A stretch of DNA of 64,000 nucleotides from Sporosarcina gallistercoris (GCF_014836415.1 NZ_JACSQY010000007.1:110038-174037); one strand, 5' to 3'; numbered from the stretch's first letter, positions 24,589-34,313 are shown. The notes: a model not told the origin generated them from the sequence alone. Translations and numbers: made by a program.

Positions 24589-24894
24589 TCAAAGAAGTCT
24601 TCGGAAATGTAATGAGATGGTTGAACGCGTCTTCGCCGATGCTAAGGAGAAGCATAGTACGCGATGGACACCCCAAAATGCGCTTAGTGTATTGAATTTA
24701 TTGAGTACAACAGCATCTATGCTAGGTCTCCCGTATATCGAATATAGTCTTTCAACCAACGGATAAATGAAGTAAAAACCAATGGCTGCATCTATTTTAC
24801 GAACCATATGGTCTTGCGAAACTACCTGTTCGATCGCAAGCATTTCCATCTGTTCCCCTTCATTAACTTGATTCTTCGTCATCATTTCCATCAT
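24589..24894. mobile_element. IS1182-family transposase remnants, two fragments in opposite orientation
   Basis: On the minus strand from about 24894 to 24700 the translation (MTKNQVNEGEQMEMLAIEQV, then HMVRKIDAAIGFYFIYPLVE and YGRPSIDAVVL) matches the N-terminus of IS1182-type DDE transposases and then breaks off. On the plus strand from about 24610 to 24700 a second fragment reads VERVFADAKEKHSTRW, like the conserved C-terminal ERxFADAKEKHG region. The two meet near 24700, so the locus is a deleted and inverted relic, not a working element. The 24589-24894 open frame is only partly transposase. Confidence 0.7.
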
Positions 24895-24918
24895 CTCATT
24901 TGATAGTTGGGAGATCCT

Positions 24919-25167
24919 GTTGATTGTAGCGGAGAGCGGCGACTCCGGAGGGATCAGCGAAAGCTGTGACGAAGAACAGCTTTTGCGAGTAAAAGCGAAG
25001 CGTTAGGAGCACGTGTTTTCGAAGACCCTGGACTGAGCAAAGCGAGGGAGATGAGTGCTGCCTTAATTTCAGCAAAGTTCGCTAAAATACGGCAAATCGA
25101 ACTCTTCGTGGTTCGATTGACTGAGAGCAAGCCCCTCGGAAAGCGTCCGCTCGCAGCGGAAATCAAC
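24919..25167 (-). repeat. REP-like intergenic element, copy 3 (inverted, longer)
   Basis: A 249-bp element in the opposite orientation to the other copies, bounded by GTTGATTGTAGCGGA and its imperfect inverse GCAGCGGAAATCAAC. It contains GCGGCGACTCCGGAGGGATCAGCG and GCAAGCCCCTCGGAAAGCGTCCGC (here given in part). It carries an internal segment lacking in the 124-bp copy. Confidence 0.7.
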
Positions 25168-25199
25168 TTTTTATTGTTAATTCCTTCGAAAAAGAAAAA

Positions 25200-25272
25200 A
25201 GACTGTAGGTAAGCCCCATGATTTCTGGAGTTTGTCTACAGTCTGAGACACCCTCTCAGTTGGAGGGTGTTT
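25200..25272. terminator. paired hairpins, second copy of the duplicated terminator
   Basis: AGACTGTAG ... CTACAGTCT forms one hairpin (25200-25244), followed directly by AGACACCCTCTCAGTTGGAG and GGTGTTTTTT (25246-25276), identical for 27 bases to 24231-24257. Confidence 0.75.
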
Positions 25273-25374
25273 TTTCATGTTTTCATTTCCCGGGAAATAC
25301 AATGAAGTCTGACATCTAATGTATCAAACTGGTAATCTGCGTGGTATACTAGTTAGCTTAGGAGGAAATGCTTT

Positions 25375-26283
25375 ATGAAATTCTGGATATATCCGCTACT
25401 TGTAATCGTTGCTTCCAGCAGTTACGGGATTCTTTCATCTATTGTCAAATTAGCCATTAAAGATGGTTATTCGGCTTCTCAAGCTGTTACTAGTCAGTAC
25501 TTCATCGGTTTTCTAATCGCTGTTTTACTTTTCGTTATCATTCAACACAAACGCCCCCGCTTTGGCGGAGGCTGGACACTCATACTTGCAGGATGTTTTA
25601 CTGCTTTAACGGGTATGGTCTACGGAAAAACGATCGAGTATATGCCAGCTTCGCTAGCAGTTGTCATGCTTTTTCAATTTACTTGGATCGGTATGCTGTT
25701 TGACTGTATCGCAAGTCGTCGTTTACCGAAGAGGGTAGAAGTGATTTCACTCGTTTTCCTGTTCTCAGGGACAATTTTTGCAGCAGGGATCTTGAATGTC
25801 GATTTAAGCGGGATTCCTTGGCAAGGTTGGGCTTTCGGGTTAGCTTCTGCAACAAGTTTCGCCTCATTTGTGATGGCAAACCAGAAAGCAATAGAAGGAA
25901 TGGATATAACTACCCGGCTGTTATTCACTTCATTTTTTGCAGCAATTGTTGTCCTGTTTTTCCAATCGCCCGAAATCGTTTGGACGGGACAATTATTCAC
26001 TTCAAGCCTTTTATTATACGGATTGGTTCTCGGCTTATTCGGGATTATCATTCCCATCTATCTCTTTTCTATCGCTGTTCCAAAAGTTGGAACAGCGATG
26101 ACCTCGATTCTGAGTGCCATGGAACTTCCGGTCGCGATGACCGCTTCTGTAGTATTGGTCGGGGAGCATATTACGTTCTTACAAATCATTGGGATCTTTA
26201 TTATACTAATCGGGATGACGTTACCCTCTCTTTCCCAACGGAGACTTAAACGTCCTCCACACAAAACGTCTGGACTGCTCTAA
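25375..26283 (+). CDS. EamA/DMT-family exporter
   Basis: The 302-residue protein has ten membrane helices and two EamA repeats (about 5-140 and 150-290), the second ending VGEHITFLQIIGIFIILIGM. Members export amino acids, purines or other metabolites; substrate unknown. GGAGGAAATG precedes the ATG. It is not related in sequence to the exporter at 14.3 kb beyond the superfamily. It has its own terminator. Confidence 0.85.
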   Translation: MKFWIYPLLVIVASSSYGILSSIVKLAIKDGYSASQAVTSQYFIGFLIAVLLFVIIQHKRPRFGGGWTLILAGCFTALTGMVYGKTIEYMPASLAVVMLFQFTWIGMLFDCIASRRLPKRVEVISLVFLFSGTIFAAGILNVDLSGIPWQGWAFGLASATSFASFVMANQKAIEGMDITTRLLFTSFFAAIVVLFFQSPEIVWTGQLFTSSLLLYGLVLGLFGIIIPIYLFSIAVPKVGTAMTSILSAMELPVAMTASVVLVGEHITFLQIIGIFIILIGMTLPSLSQRRLKRPPHKTSGLL

Positions 26284-26301
26284 TGCGGCCCAGACGTTTT
26301 T
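26266..26301 (+). terminator. terminator of the EamA gene
   Basis: ACGTCTGG (loop) CCAGACGT then TTTTT; the stem overlaps the last codons of the gene. Confidence 0.85.
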
Positions 26302-26369
26302 GCATATAGGACAGCAACCCCGTACAATGTATACATACAAAAAGAGTCAAGGCAGAGAGGAGTTTTTGG

Positions 26370-27563
26370 ATGTTACAAAATCGTCTATATTATCAAGATC
26401 CTTACCGCACAAGCTTTACGACCACAGTGACGCAGCACGCCATCGACGAACAAGGAAGACCGTTCGCCGTACTGGAAAACACTGCTTTTTACCCTACCGG
26501 TGGCGGGCAGCCTCATGACATAGGATATATTGCAGATATTGCAGTCGTGGATGTGGAAGAAGTTGACGGAGAAATTCGGCACTACTTGGAAAGTCCCTTA
26601 AGCACTGGCGGAACGATTTCAGCAGAAATTGACTGGTCCCGAAGATTCGATCATATGCAGCAACATACCGGTCAGCATATTTTAACAGCTGCTTTCGTCG
26701 AGCTTTTCAACTATCCTACCGTCAGTTTTCATCTTGGGCGAGAACTAGTAACCATCGACCTCGCGACTGAACACGTCTCTGCTGATGAATTACATGCAGC
26801 CGAAACACTTGCCAACGCAATCATCCTCGAGAATCGTCCAATTGAGCAGAAATGGGTGACACAAGAAGAGCTATCCGCCTATTCGCTACGTAAACAAGTC
26901 AGTGTCGATGAAGAAATCCGTCTCGTGATCATTCCGGATTTTGACACAAATGGATGTGGAGGTACACATCCAAGCTCCACTGGACAAATTGGATCGTTAA
27001 AGATCCTTTCCACTGAAAAGCAGAAAAAGAATACACGCGTCCATTTTGTATGCGGCGGACGAGTCCTCGATCAGCTTGGTGCCGTTCATGATGAACTTTC
27101 AGTTGTTGCACGACTACTGAGTGCCCCATTAGGACAAGCGGCTGAAGCTACGCAAAAACTGCTGGAAACGCAGCATCTGTTGGAAAAGCAGTTAGAAGCC
27201 GCGAATGAACAGTTGCTTGACGTTGAAGCGGCCTCCCTTGCAGCGCGAAAGACTATTGTCATTCGACAAATCTATACAAATCGGTCCATGCAGGAGTTGC
27301 AGAAACTTTCCCGTAAAACACTCGCTCTTTGTGAAAAGGCCATTGTTGTACTTGTTTCGGACGATGGAGAGAAGCTTCAATTCGTAGTTTCGCGTACGAA
27401 TTCTCTTGTACAGGATATGCGTACGGTTTCATCCATCGCCCTGCCTGCAATAGAAGGAAAAGGAGGCGGCTCTGCGTCCACCGTTCAAGGAGGCGGCGCA
27501 CGAACCATGCCTGCCGAAGATCTATCAGAGTTACTTGAGCGTTCCATTCCGATTCATGCATAA
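26370..27563 (+). CDS. alanyl-tRNA editing protein, AlaX-L type with DHHA1 domain
   Basis: The 397-residue protein matches the editing half of alanyl-tRNA synthetase. An N-terminal AlaX barrel (ENTAFYPTGGGQPHD) is followed by the zinc and catalytic motifs HMQQHTGQHIL and CGGTHPSSTGQIG. A coiled-coil region (about 230-290) and a C-terminal DHHA1 domain ending GKGGGSASTVQGGG follow. Such free-standing proteins remove Ser or Gly wrongly loaded on tRNA-Ala. GAGAGGAG precedes the ATG. Single-gene unit. Confidence 0.9.
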   Translation: MLQNRLYYQDPYRTSFTTTVTQHAIDEQGRPFAVLENTAFYPTGGGQPHDIGYIADIAVVDVEEVDGEIRHYLESPLSTGGTISAEIDWSRRFDHMQQHTGQHILTAAFVELFNYPTVSFHLGRELVTIDLATEHVSADELHAAETLANAIILENRPIEQKWVTQEELSAYSLRKQVSVDEEIRLVIIPDFDTNGCGGTHPSSTGQIGSLKILSTEKQKKNTRVHFVCGGRVLDQLGAVHDELSVVARLLSAPLGQAAEATQKLLETQHLLEKQLEAANEQLLDVEAASLAARKTIVIRQIYTNRSMQELQKLSRKTLALCEKAIVVLVSDDGEKLQFVVSRTNSLVQDMRTVSSIALPAIEGKGGGSASTVQGGGARTMPAEDLSELLERSIPIHA

Positions 27564-27581
27564 TTATCCCATACAACCAAA

Positions 27582-27618
27582 AACCCCCGCTATCGCTTTA
27601 TTTGCGTTAGCGGGGGTT
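27582..27618. terminator. bidirectional terminator
   Basis: AACCCCCGCTA (loop) TAGCGGGGGTT between two convergent genes. Confidence 0.9.
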
Positions 27619-27624
27619 CCTTAT

Positions 27625-28605
27625 TCACTCTTTCTTACCAATAACTGCTTCCCAGTCGATTGTGCCGGCTTTAATTTCATCGCGACGTTCTTTTGTCATC
27701 GAGTCACTCGGACGTCCGCCATTCGGCCAGTCTCCTTCGTGGTTAGCGAACTCAGGACGATCTTGTGAAAGGATGAATGCAGATACATCTGAGACTTCCT
27801 GATCAGAAAGACTCCCTGGGTTTCCAACTGGCATATTGTTATGCACGTAACCTGCCATTTTAGTCAAGCGTGCAATGCCTGCACCGTCATTGAAGGATCC
27901 ATCTCCCCATAATGCAGGGCCCGTGTTTGAACCTGTTCCACTGCCATCTCCCGCATGACATGTCGCACAGGATTGCTGGTACACCTTTTCCCCATCTGCA
28001 ACACTCGGAATCGGCATATCGTCTACACTATTCTGATGACGCCAAGGCAGTTCAGCACCGACAGGGATCCCTTCAGAAATGTACGTCATATAGGCAACCA
28101 TCGCTTTTAAATCCGGGTCATTGCTTTCAAATTTCGTACCATTCATACTTCGTACCATACACCCATTAATACGATCTTCTAAAGATACAACTTTTCCAGA
28201 ACGCCCGATATACATTGGATACACCGCAGACATTCCTACAAGAGAAGAAACTTCACTGTCTAAGCCTGCTCCTGCATGGCAGCTCGTACAAGATAGTTCG
28301 TTCACTAATTTCTCACCGTCTTCCGCAGTCGGCGCTTCACTTCTTAATACAGTTGAAGTATCGTTCACCAGGTCATATCCACGCTTGATAGCATCTCCGA
28401 GTTCATCATCCGGCACGTCATCCATGGAAGGTGGATTATGTTGGATTTCACCACTTGCAGCACTTTCCGATCCGGATTCTGTTACATCTGCTATCCCTTC
28501 ATCCTCAGCTGCTTTGTTTGTTTTTAATTGGAAAGACATAAGAACGATTGTAAGTGCAAAAACAGCTACCAATACAGTTAGTACTAAAGTTGAGGTTTTT
28601 CTCAT
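27625..28605 (-). CDS. membrane-anchored dihaem cytochrome c, TsdA-like
   Basis: The 326-residue protein has an N-terminal membrane anchor (residues 6-25), a Ser/Glu-rich linker, and two c-type haem sites, CTSCH (about 105) and CATCH (about 210). The stretch YIGRSGKVVSLEDRINGCMV followed by RSMNGTKFES matches thiosulfate dehydrogenase TsdA, where a Cys is an axial ligand of the active-site haem; the Cys in INGC is the candidate here. TsdA joins two thiosulfates into tetrathionate. Faces outside, as usual in Gram-positives. GGGGGAGG precedes the ATG. No electron-acceptor gene is adjacent. Confidence 0.8.
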   Translation of the reverse strand: MRKTSTLVLTVLVAVFALTIVLMSFQLKTNKAAEDEGIADVTESGSESAASGEIQHNPPSMDDVPDDELGDAIKRGYDLVNDTSTVLRSEAPTAEDGEKLVNELSCTSCHAGAGLDSEVSSLVGMSAVYPMYIGRSGKVVSLEDRINGCMVRSMNGTKFESNDPDLKAMVAYMTYISEGIPVGAELPWRHQNSVDDMPIPSVADGEKVYQQSCATCHAGDGSGTGSNTGPALWGDGSFNDGAGIARLTKMAGYVHNNMPVGNPGSLSDQEVSDVSAFILSQDRPEFANHEGDWPNGGRPSDSMTKERRDEIKAGTIDWEAVIGKKE

Positions 28606-29202
28606 TTTTACCTCCCCCTTTCTTTGTGACTATTGTATCAAAGAGAATACAATTAAGCTATGATATTAAAGTAATTTGGTTAGAAATAGGGAATTCCCTT
28701 AGTAGTAGTTTCATTCAAGAAAAATGCTTTTAATGGGGACTTTATAGATATTCCATTCACTTTTTCGTTTCTCCCAATTAATTGAAAACCAGTCAACTGG
28801 CTGTTCCTAATTTCTACAAGCGTTTCTATGGACCTATTATTTCAGCGTCATGCTTCCATACTGTTTTCAAATACTCTTGCTCTTGAGATAAGATGAATAC
28901 TCCGCTACTCCTAGGACTGGAATTGCACCTAGAATTATTTCAGCACAACTTTTCCCATCACCCTTACTTCCTTTCTCGCACTAAATAATAAAATTATTTA
29001 AATATTGCATTTTTTAGAATAGCTTTTTTATAACTGGAACAATAATAGACAGTATATTCTGTTATACATAAATAATTGACAACTCTTTTATTATTTCACT
29101 AGTATAGTATTTAAACCAATTGGCAATTCCAAATTCACCACTAGTTCAGTAAATACGATCGGCAACTTCCACGCACGATTTCAAGCAAAGGGGATGGTAA
29201 AT
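28606..29202. other. 597-bp AT-rich intergenic gap
   Basis: No gene or RNA is evident between the divergent cytochrome and symporter genes. A minus-strand stretch near 28850-28910 reads LSQEQEYLKTVWKHDAEIIG between stops and may be a coding relic. A TTGACA at 29076 and TATAGT at 29103 look promoter-like but are 21 bases apart, which is too far for a good SigA promoter. Confidence 0.4.
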
Positions 29203-30567
29203 TTGAATGCGTTTACAAAATGGGTAGAAGTTATTTCAGATTTTTTATGGGGAGCACCGATTATTGTACTGCTGATTGGCGGAGGACTTTTTCTAACCAT
29301 CCGTCTCGGTTTCTTTCAATTCAGGTACATGCCGCACATTCTTCGGCAGACTTTCGGAAAGATCATGTCGAAAGGCTCTGGAGACGGAACACTAACGCCG
29401 TTTCAGGCGACAACTTCAGCACTCGCTTCTACGATGGGCGCTGCTAACATTGTCGGGGTTCCTGTTGCGATTGCTCTCGGGGGGCCAGGCGCAATTTTTT
29501 GGATGTGGCTTGTTGCCCTCATCGGGATCGGCACAAAGTATTCCGAAGTCGTACTAGGTATCAAATATCGAGAAAAGAACAAAGCTGGGGATTATGTAGG
29601 CGGTCCTATGTATTATATTAAAAAAGGACTTGGCTGGAAAAAGGTTGCGTATATTTTTGCTTTTGCATTGATGATCGAAATTATTGCCAGTACAATGGTT
29701 CAATCCAATTCGATTGCCACTACAATTGAAAGCTCGTTTGGATTACCTCCTTACATTACCGGAATTCTTGTTGCACTTTTAGTAGCACTTGTCTCCTTCG
29801 GAGGAATTAAAGCAATTGGACGTGTAACAGAACGACTTATTCCTTCAATGGTGGTCTTATATATTGTCAGCGCACTTATTGTAATAGCTTTCAATATCAC
29901 AGAAGTGCCCGCGGCATTCGGACTCATTTTTACATATGCGTTTCAACCGTTATCTGCGGCAGGAGGATTTGCAGGAGCTGGTGTTGCGGCAGCCATCCGG
30001 TGGGGGCTGGCACGGGGGCTATACTCAAATGAAGCAGGGATCGGAACCGCACCGATTGCACACGCTGCTGCAGTGAATAATCATCCGGCGAAGCAAGGTT
30101 TTTGGGGTGTATTTGAAGTCATAGTCGATACACTCATCGTTTGTACCATGACGGCGATGGTAGTATTGACTACAGGTGTATGGAAAGTCATTGACGCTAA
30201 TAATGCTTCATCCATGGTGACAGAAGCGTACAGCACAGTTTTTGGGGCAACTATTGGCGGGATCATTATTTCTGTTGTCCTTTTCCTTTTCGTCATCACA
30301 ACCGTCGTTGTCATCGTCTATTACGGAGAAAAGCAGGCGGAGTTTCTATTTGGTACTGGATTTTCAAAAGTGATGCGCCTCGTTTACATTATCGCCATTA
30401 TCGTTGGGGCACTTGGCGGACTCCAATTCGTCTGGAAATTCCTTGATTTGCTGCTCGCAATCGTTGTCGTACCAAACGTTATTGCTGTATTGTTCTTGAG
30501 TGGAAAAGTGCGTGAAGTGACAAATGATTACTTTACGAACCTCTATCCGATAGAAAGAAAAAAATAA
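29203..30567 (+). CDS. AGCS-family Na+/alanine (glycine) symporter
   Basis: The 454-residue protein has 10-11 membrane helices and the AGCS signatures TPFQATTSALASTMGAANIV, GGPMYYIKKGLG and GLARGLYSNEAGIGTAPIAH. It takes up alanine, glycine or D-alanine with Na+. I start it at TTG 29203 (MNAFTKWVEV): AAGGGG is nine bases upstream, whereas the ATG at 29194 touches the site with no spacing. Monocistronic with a strong terminator. Confidence 0.9.
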   Translation: MNAFTKWVEVISDFLWGAPIIVLLIGGGLFLTIRLGFFQFRYMPHILRQTFGKIMSKGSGDGTLTPFQATTSALASTMGAANIVGVPVAIALGGPGAIFWMWLVALIGIGTKYSEVVLGIKYREKNKAGDYVGGPMYYIKKGLGWKKVAYIFAFALMIEIIASTMVQSNSIATTIESSFGLPPYITGILVALLVALVSFGGIKAIGRVTERLIPSMVVLYIVSALIVIAFNITEVPAAFGLIFTYAFQPLSAAGGFAGAGVAAAIRWGLARGLYSNEAGIGTAPIAHAAAVNNHPAKQGFWGVFEVIVDTLIVCTMTAMVVLTTGVWKVIDANNASSMVTEAYSTVFGATIGGIIISVVLFLFVITTVVVIVYYGEKQAEFLFGTGFSKVMRLVYIIAIIVGALGGLQFVWKFLDLLLAIVVVPNVIAVLFLSGKVREVTNDYFTNLYPIERKK

Positions 30568-30582
30568 TAGCATAGATTCCTC

Positions 30583-30623
30583 CCTCCAGTCGTACAACTA
30601 TCTGTACGATGGAGGTTTTTTTT
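30583..30623 (+). terminator. terminator of the AGCS gene
   Basis: CCTCCAGTCGTACA (loop ACTATC) TGTACGATGGAGG then eight Ts. Confidence 0.92.
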
Positions 30624-30706
30624 ATACATTTAAGGATATAGGTATATAGAGCACTTTCTAGCCAATAGAGAGTAAGAGAGTTTGTGGAAAATAAGGAGCG
30701 GTGCCG

Positions 30707-31657
30707 ATGATTCAGTTTAAAGATGTATCTAAGTCCTACGATGGAAAAACGAACGTCGTAGAATCAGTGAATTTCGAAATTGCAGAAGGAGAATTTTTTG
30801 TTCTGATCGGACCAAGCGGCTGTGGGAAGACCACGACACTAAAAATGATCAATCGTCTTATCCCATTGTCAGACGGAACCATTCGTATTCATGATAAAAA
30901 GATTAGTGACTATGCCATTCACGAACTCCGCTGGCAAATCGGGTATGTCCTGCAGCAGATCGCCTTGTTTCCTCACATGACAATTGAAGAGAACATCTCG
31001 ATTGTTCCTGAACTGAAACAATGGAAAAAAGACCGTATCCACAAGCGCGTGACTGAATTGCTGAATATGGCCGGGTTGGATCCCGATACATACAGAGGAC
31101 GTAAACCTAGTGAATTATCCGGTGGACAGCAACAAAGGATCGGAGTTGTACGAGCGCTTGCTGCAGATCCCGATATTGTTTTGATGGACGAGCCGTTCAG
31201 TGCACTTGATCCAATCAGCAGATTGAAGCTGCAAGAAGACTTGCTGCATTTACAGAGGACGATTAGAAAAACGATTGTATTTGTTACTCACGACATTCAA
31301 GAAGCGATGAAACTAGGAGATCGGATCTGCATTATGAAGGACGGCAAAATCGAACAGCTCGGGACACCTGAAGAGATTACAGCAGCCCCCGCTACACCGT
31401 TTGTCCAACAATTTATCGGAAGTGGCGGCACTCAACCGTTTGTCATCCGGGACCACATGACACCTGCGTCTGAAATCCCTGCACCCGGGGCTCCATCGTT
31501 AGCAATCGATGCTGGATGGAGTACTGTGCTGGATACACTATTGGTCACCGATGTGGTGGCTGTCGTAGACAATGAATTCATCGTCGGCACGTTATCCCGT
31601 GAATCATTGCTCGCCTTTTTAGCGGCACAGGAGAAAGAAAGGACGGCGACGGTATGA
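30707..31657 (+). CDS. ABC ATPase with CBS tail, OpuCA/EgtV-like
   Basis: The 316-residue ATPase has Walker A GPSGCGKTTTLKMINRL, signature LSGGQQQRIGVVRALA and Walker B VLMDEPFSALDPIS. A C-terminal CBS-like region (AIDAGWSTVLDTLLVTDVVA, VVDNEFIVGTLSRESLL) is shorter than in OpuCA. These energise quaternary-amine or ergothioneine importers. I start it at ATG 30707, eight bases after AAGGAG. It overlaps the next gene by four bases (ATGA), so the two are co-translated. Confidence 0.85.
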   Translation: MIQFKDVSKSYDGKTNVVESVNFEIAEGEFFVLIGPSGCGKTTTLKMINRLIPLSDGTIRIHDKKISDYAIHELRWQIGYVLQQIALFPHMTIEENISIVPELKQWKKDRIHKRVTELLNMAGLDPDTYRGRKPSELSGGQQQRIGVVRALAADPDIVLMDEPFSALDPISRLKLQEDLLHLQRTIRKTIVFVTHDIQEAMKLGDRICIMKDGKIEQLGTPEEITAAPATPFVQQFIGSGGTQPFVIRDHMTPASEIPAPGAPSLAIDAGWSTVLDTLLVTDVVAVVDNEFIVGTLSRESLLAFLAAQEKERTATV

Positions 31658-33171
31658 GCCATTTCTTTGAAGTGTTCCAAGATCGAAAAGGAGAATTGGC
31701 CGGTGCGCTATTAGAGCATATTCAAATTTCCTTGATTGCACTCGTTTTTGCAGTCTTGATATCCATTCCACTCGGAATATATCTAACGAACAAAAGACGG
31801 ATTGCAGAGAGCGTCATCGGTGCAAGTGCAGTGTTACAGACCATCCCGTCCCTCGCCTTGCTCGGATTACTTATCCCGCTTCTCGGTATCGGGAAAGTAC
31901 CTGCCATTATCGCACTCGTTGCATATGCGTTATTGCCGATTCTGCGCAATACATATACGGGGATCAAAGAAGTCGACCCATCATTGATAGAAGCTGCCAC
32001 TGCAATGGGGATGACGACGTGGAAACGACTGATCAAAGTGGAACTTCCCCTTGCGATGCCTGTCATTATGGCTGGTATCCGTACATCGATGGTGCTTATC
32101 GTCGGAACCGCTACGCTTGCTGCCCTTATTGGAGCGGGTGGACTAGGTGATTTGATCCTTCTTGGGATTGACCGGAACAACCCGTCACTTATTATAATGG
32201 GAGCGATCCCTGCGGCACTTCTAGCACTCGCATTCGACTTTTTGCTTAAGAAATTCGAGGGTCTTTCATTCAAACGGGCTGCTACCGCTCTCATCGTATT
32301 TTTCGTTGTTGCCTTGCTCGTCATTGTGTTGCCATTTTTGTCAGGACGTTCGAATAAGCAATTAGTGCTCGGTGCGAAACTCGGTGCTGAACCGGAAATC
32401 CTCATTAATATGTACAAACTTCTTATCGAAGAAGAAACTGACCTGACTGTCGAACTGAAACCCGGGCTAGGTAAAACTTCGTTCGTATTCAATGCGCTCA
32501 AATCGGGCAGCATTGACATGTATCCCGAATTTACGGGGACAGCTCTTTCAGAATTTCTGAAAGAAGAAGCTGTCAGCAATGATCGCAAGGAAGTGTACGA
32601 ACAAGCGCGTGATGGCCTTGCCGAACAATTTGACATGACACTGCTTCCACCGATGTCGTATAACAATACGTATACATTGGCGATTTCCAAGCAGTTTGAA
32701 GAACAGACCGGTGTGAAGACCATTTCGGACTTGGCTTCAGTCAAAGCGAATGTAAAAGCTGGATTCACTCTTGAATTCAATGACCGCGAAGATGGCTATA
32801 AAGGAATTCAAAAGCTCTATGGTCTGGAGTTCCCTTCCGTGAAAACGATGGAACCGAAATTGAGGTATCAAGCGATTGAAACCGGTGACATCAACTTAAT
32901 GGATGCCTACTCGACGGATAGTGAATTGAAGGAGTATGAAATGACAGTACTAGAAGACGATCAGGAACTATTCCCGCCCTATCAAGGAGCCCCTCTCTTG
33001 TTGGAAAAAACGCTCGAGAAGTATCCAGAGTTAGAAGATGTATTAAATAAGCTCGCAGGAAAAGTGACGGATGATGAAATGCGGGACATGAACTTCCGCG
33101 TAAATTCCGACGGGGAAAATCCAGAGGACGTGGCGCGTGAGTTTCTTGAAAACGCCGGATTACTGGAGTAA
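31654..33171 (+). CDS. permease fused to substrate-binding domain, EgtU-like
   Basis: The 505-residue fusion has an N-terminal BPD-type permease (six segments, residues 20-235; EAA-type loop EAATAMGMTTWKRLIKVELP) and a C-terminal OpuBC-type binding domain (about 235-505; IDMYPEFTGTAL, DAYSTDSELKEYEM, FPPYQGAPLLLE). The fused layout and the last motif match EgtU, the ergothioneine importer, and its listerial form BilEB, better than OpuC. Substrate is inferred, not shown; choline, betaine or carnitine remain possible. Confidence 0.8.
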   Translation: MSHFFEVFQDRKGELAGALLEHIQISLIALVFAVLISIPLGIYLTNKRRIAESVIGASAVLQTIPSLALLGLLIPLLGIGKVPAIIALVAYALLPILRNTYTGIKEVDPSLIEAATAMGMTTWKRLIKVELPLAMPVIMAGIRTSMVLIVGTATLAALIGAGGLGDLILLGIDRNNPSLIIMGAIPAALLALAFDFLLKKFEGLSFKRAATALIVFFVVALLVIVLPFLSGRSNKQLVLGAKLGAEPEILINMYKLLIEEETDLTVELKPGLGKTSFVFNALKSGSIDMYPEFTGTALSEFLKEEAVSNDRKEVYEQARDGLAEQFDMTLLPPMSYNNTYTLAISKQFEEQTGVKTISDLASVKANVKAGFTLEFNDREDGYKGIQKLYGLEFPSVKTMEPKLRYQAIETGDINLMDAYSTDSELKEYEMTVLEDDQELFPPYQGAPLLLEKTLEKYPELEDVLNKLAGKVTDDEMRDMNFRVNSDGENPEDVAREFLENAGLLE

Positions 33172-33331
33172 AGAACAGGATAGTTCCTCATCCCAAGACA
33201 GTCGGTTTTTAAGTCACACCCCTTGTCGTCAACGGAAGAATGAGATGGCAACCAAGCCATTTCCTTAGTATGCATCCATCTCATTTGCTATACTTCATAA
33301 GTCAGAAATACAGATGAAAAGGAGCAAATCC

Positions 33332-34048
33332 ATGCAACCCATTACAGGTAAGAATGCCATCATCACTGGTGCAGGACGAGGTATCGGACGTGCTACGGCA
33401 ATCGCATTTGCAAAAGAAGGAATCCATGTTGGACTAATCGGAAAGACCGTAGCTAACTTGGAAAAAGTAGCAGAAGAGTTGCGTCAATATAACGTGAACG
33501 TTGTATTCGCTTCGGCGGATGTGTCCGATCAGGAATCCACCACAACGGCCGTTCAGCATATTAAATCAGAACTTGGACCGATCGACATCCTTGTGAATAA
33601 CGCAGGTATCGGGAAATTCGGGAAATTCCTGGAATTGTCTCCAGAAGAATTTAAAAATATCATCGATGTTAACCTAATGGGCGTTTACTATACGACTAGA
33701 GCGGTACTGCCTGAAATGATTGAAAGACAGTCTGGAGACATCATCAACATCGCCTCCACTGCCGGTCAAAAAGGAGCTCCAGTTACAAGTGCTTATAGCG
33801 CATCTAAGTTTGGAGTCCTCGGGCTTACTGAATCACTTATGCTCGAAGTTCGTAAACACAATATCCGGGTCAGTGCGCTTACTCCAAGCACTGTTGCAAC
33901 GGATTTGGCATTTGACGAGAAATTGACAGATGGGAATCCGGAAAAAGTAATGCAGCCGGAAGATTTAGCAGATGTCATGGTCGCACAGTTGAAACTTCAC
34001 CCGCGCGTATTATTGAAATCCGCGGGACTGTGGTCTACGAATCCATAA
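33332..34048 (+). CDS. short-chain dehydrogenase, 3-ketoacyl-ACP reductase-like (YoxD type)
   Basis: The 238-residue Rossmann enzyme has [10 protein letters not shown] (NADPH site), NNAGIG, the catalytic Ser in [20 protein letters not shown] and the YSASK motif. It closely resembles B. subtilis YoxD along its whole length, including the C-terminus ([10 protein letters not shown]). Annotated as FabG-like, but it is outside any fatty-acid cluster and the true substrate is unknown. I start it at ATG 33332 because AAAAGGAG lies just upstream; the 33314 start would contain the site. Confidence 0.88.
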   Translation: MQPITGKNAIITGAGRGIGRATAIAFAKEGIHVGLIGKTVANLEKVAEELRQYNVNVVFASADVSDQESTTTAVQHIKSELGPIDILVNNAGIGKFGKFLELSPEEFKNIIDVNLMGVYYTTRAVLPEMIERQSGDIINIASTAGQKGAPVTSAYSASKFGVLGLTESLMLEVRKHNIRVSALTPSTVATDLAFDEKLTDGNPEKVMQPEDLADVMVAQLKLHPRVLLKSAGLWSTNP

Positions 34049-34055
34049 TCGATGT

Positions 34056-34085
34056 AAAAAAGGACCCACAGCGGGTCCTTTTTTA
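34056..34085 (+). terminator. terminator after the reductase gene
   Basis: AAGGACCC (loop) GGGTCCTT then TTTTT. Confidence 0.88.
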
Positions 34086-34313
34086 TAGAAAACATTTCAT
34101 CTGCCATTGCTGTTACAATTTCAAAAGCAACTTCCGCTTCATAATCCCTGCTCTGCTGACGTCCCATTTTTTGAGCAGGAGTTTGGTTTATTTATTACTA
34201 CGTTGAAGAGGAACCATAAGGCGTAATCTCTCTTGGCACTTTCTCTTCCTGTAACTTGGATTACTCTGCAATTCGTTCTATTTTTACGGTATACTGGCAG
34301 GTGATTCAGATGG

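Noticed and set aside
31722..32780. 352-codon minus-strand frame
   Set aside because: It is antisense to the EgtU-like gene, Ser/Arg-rich, with no ribosome site; a shadow of the real gene.
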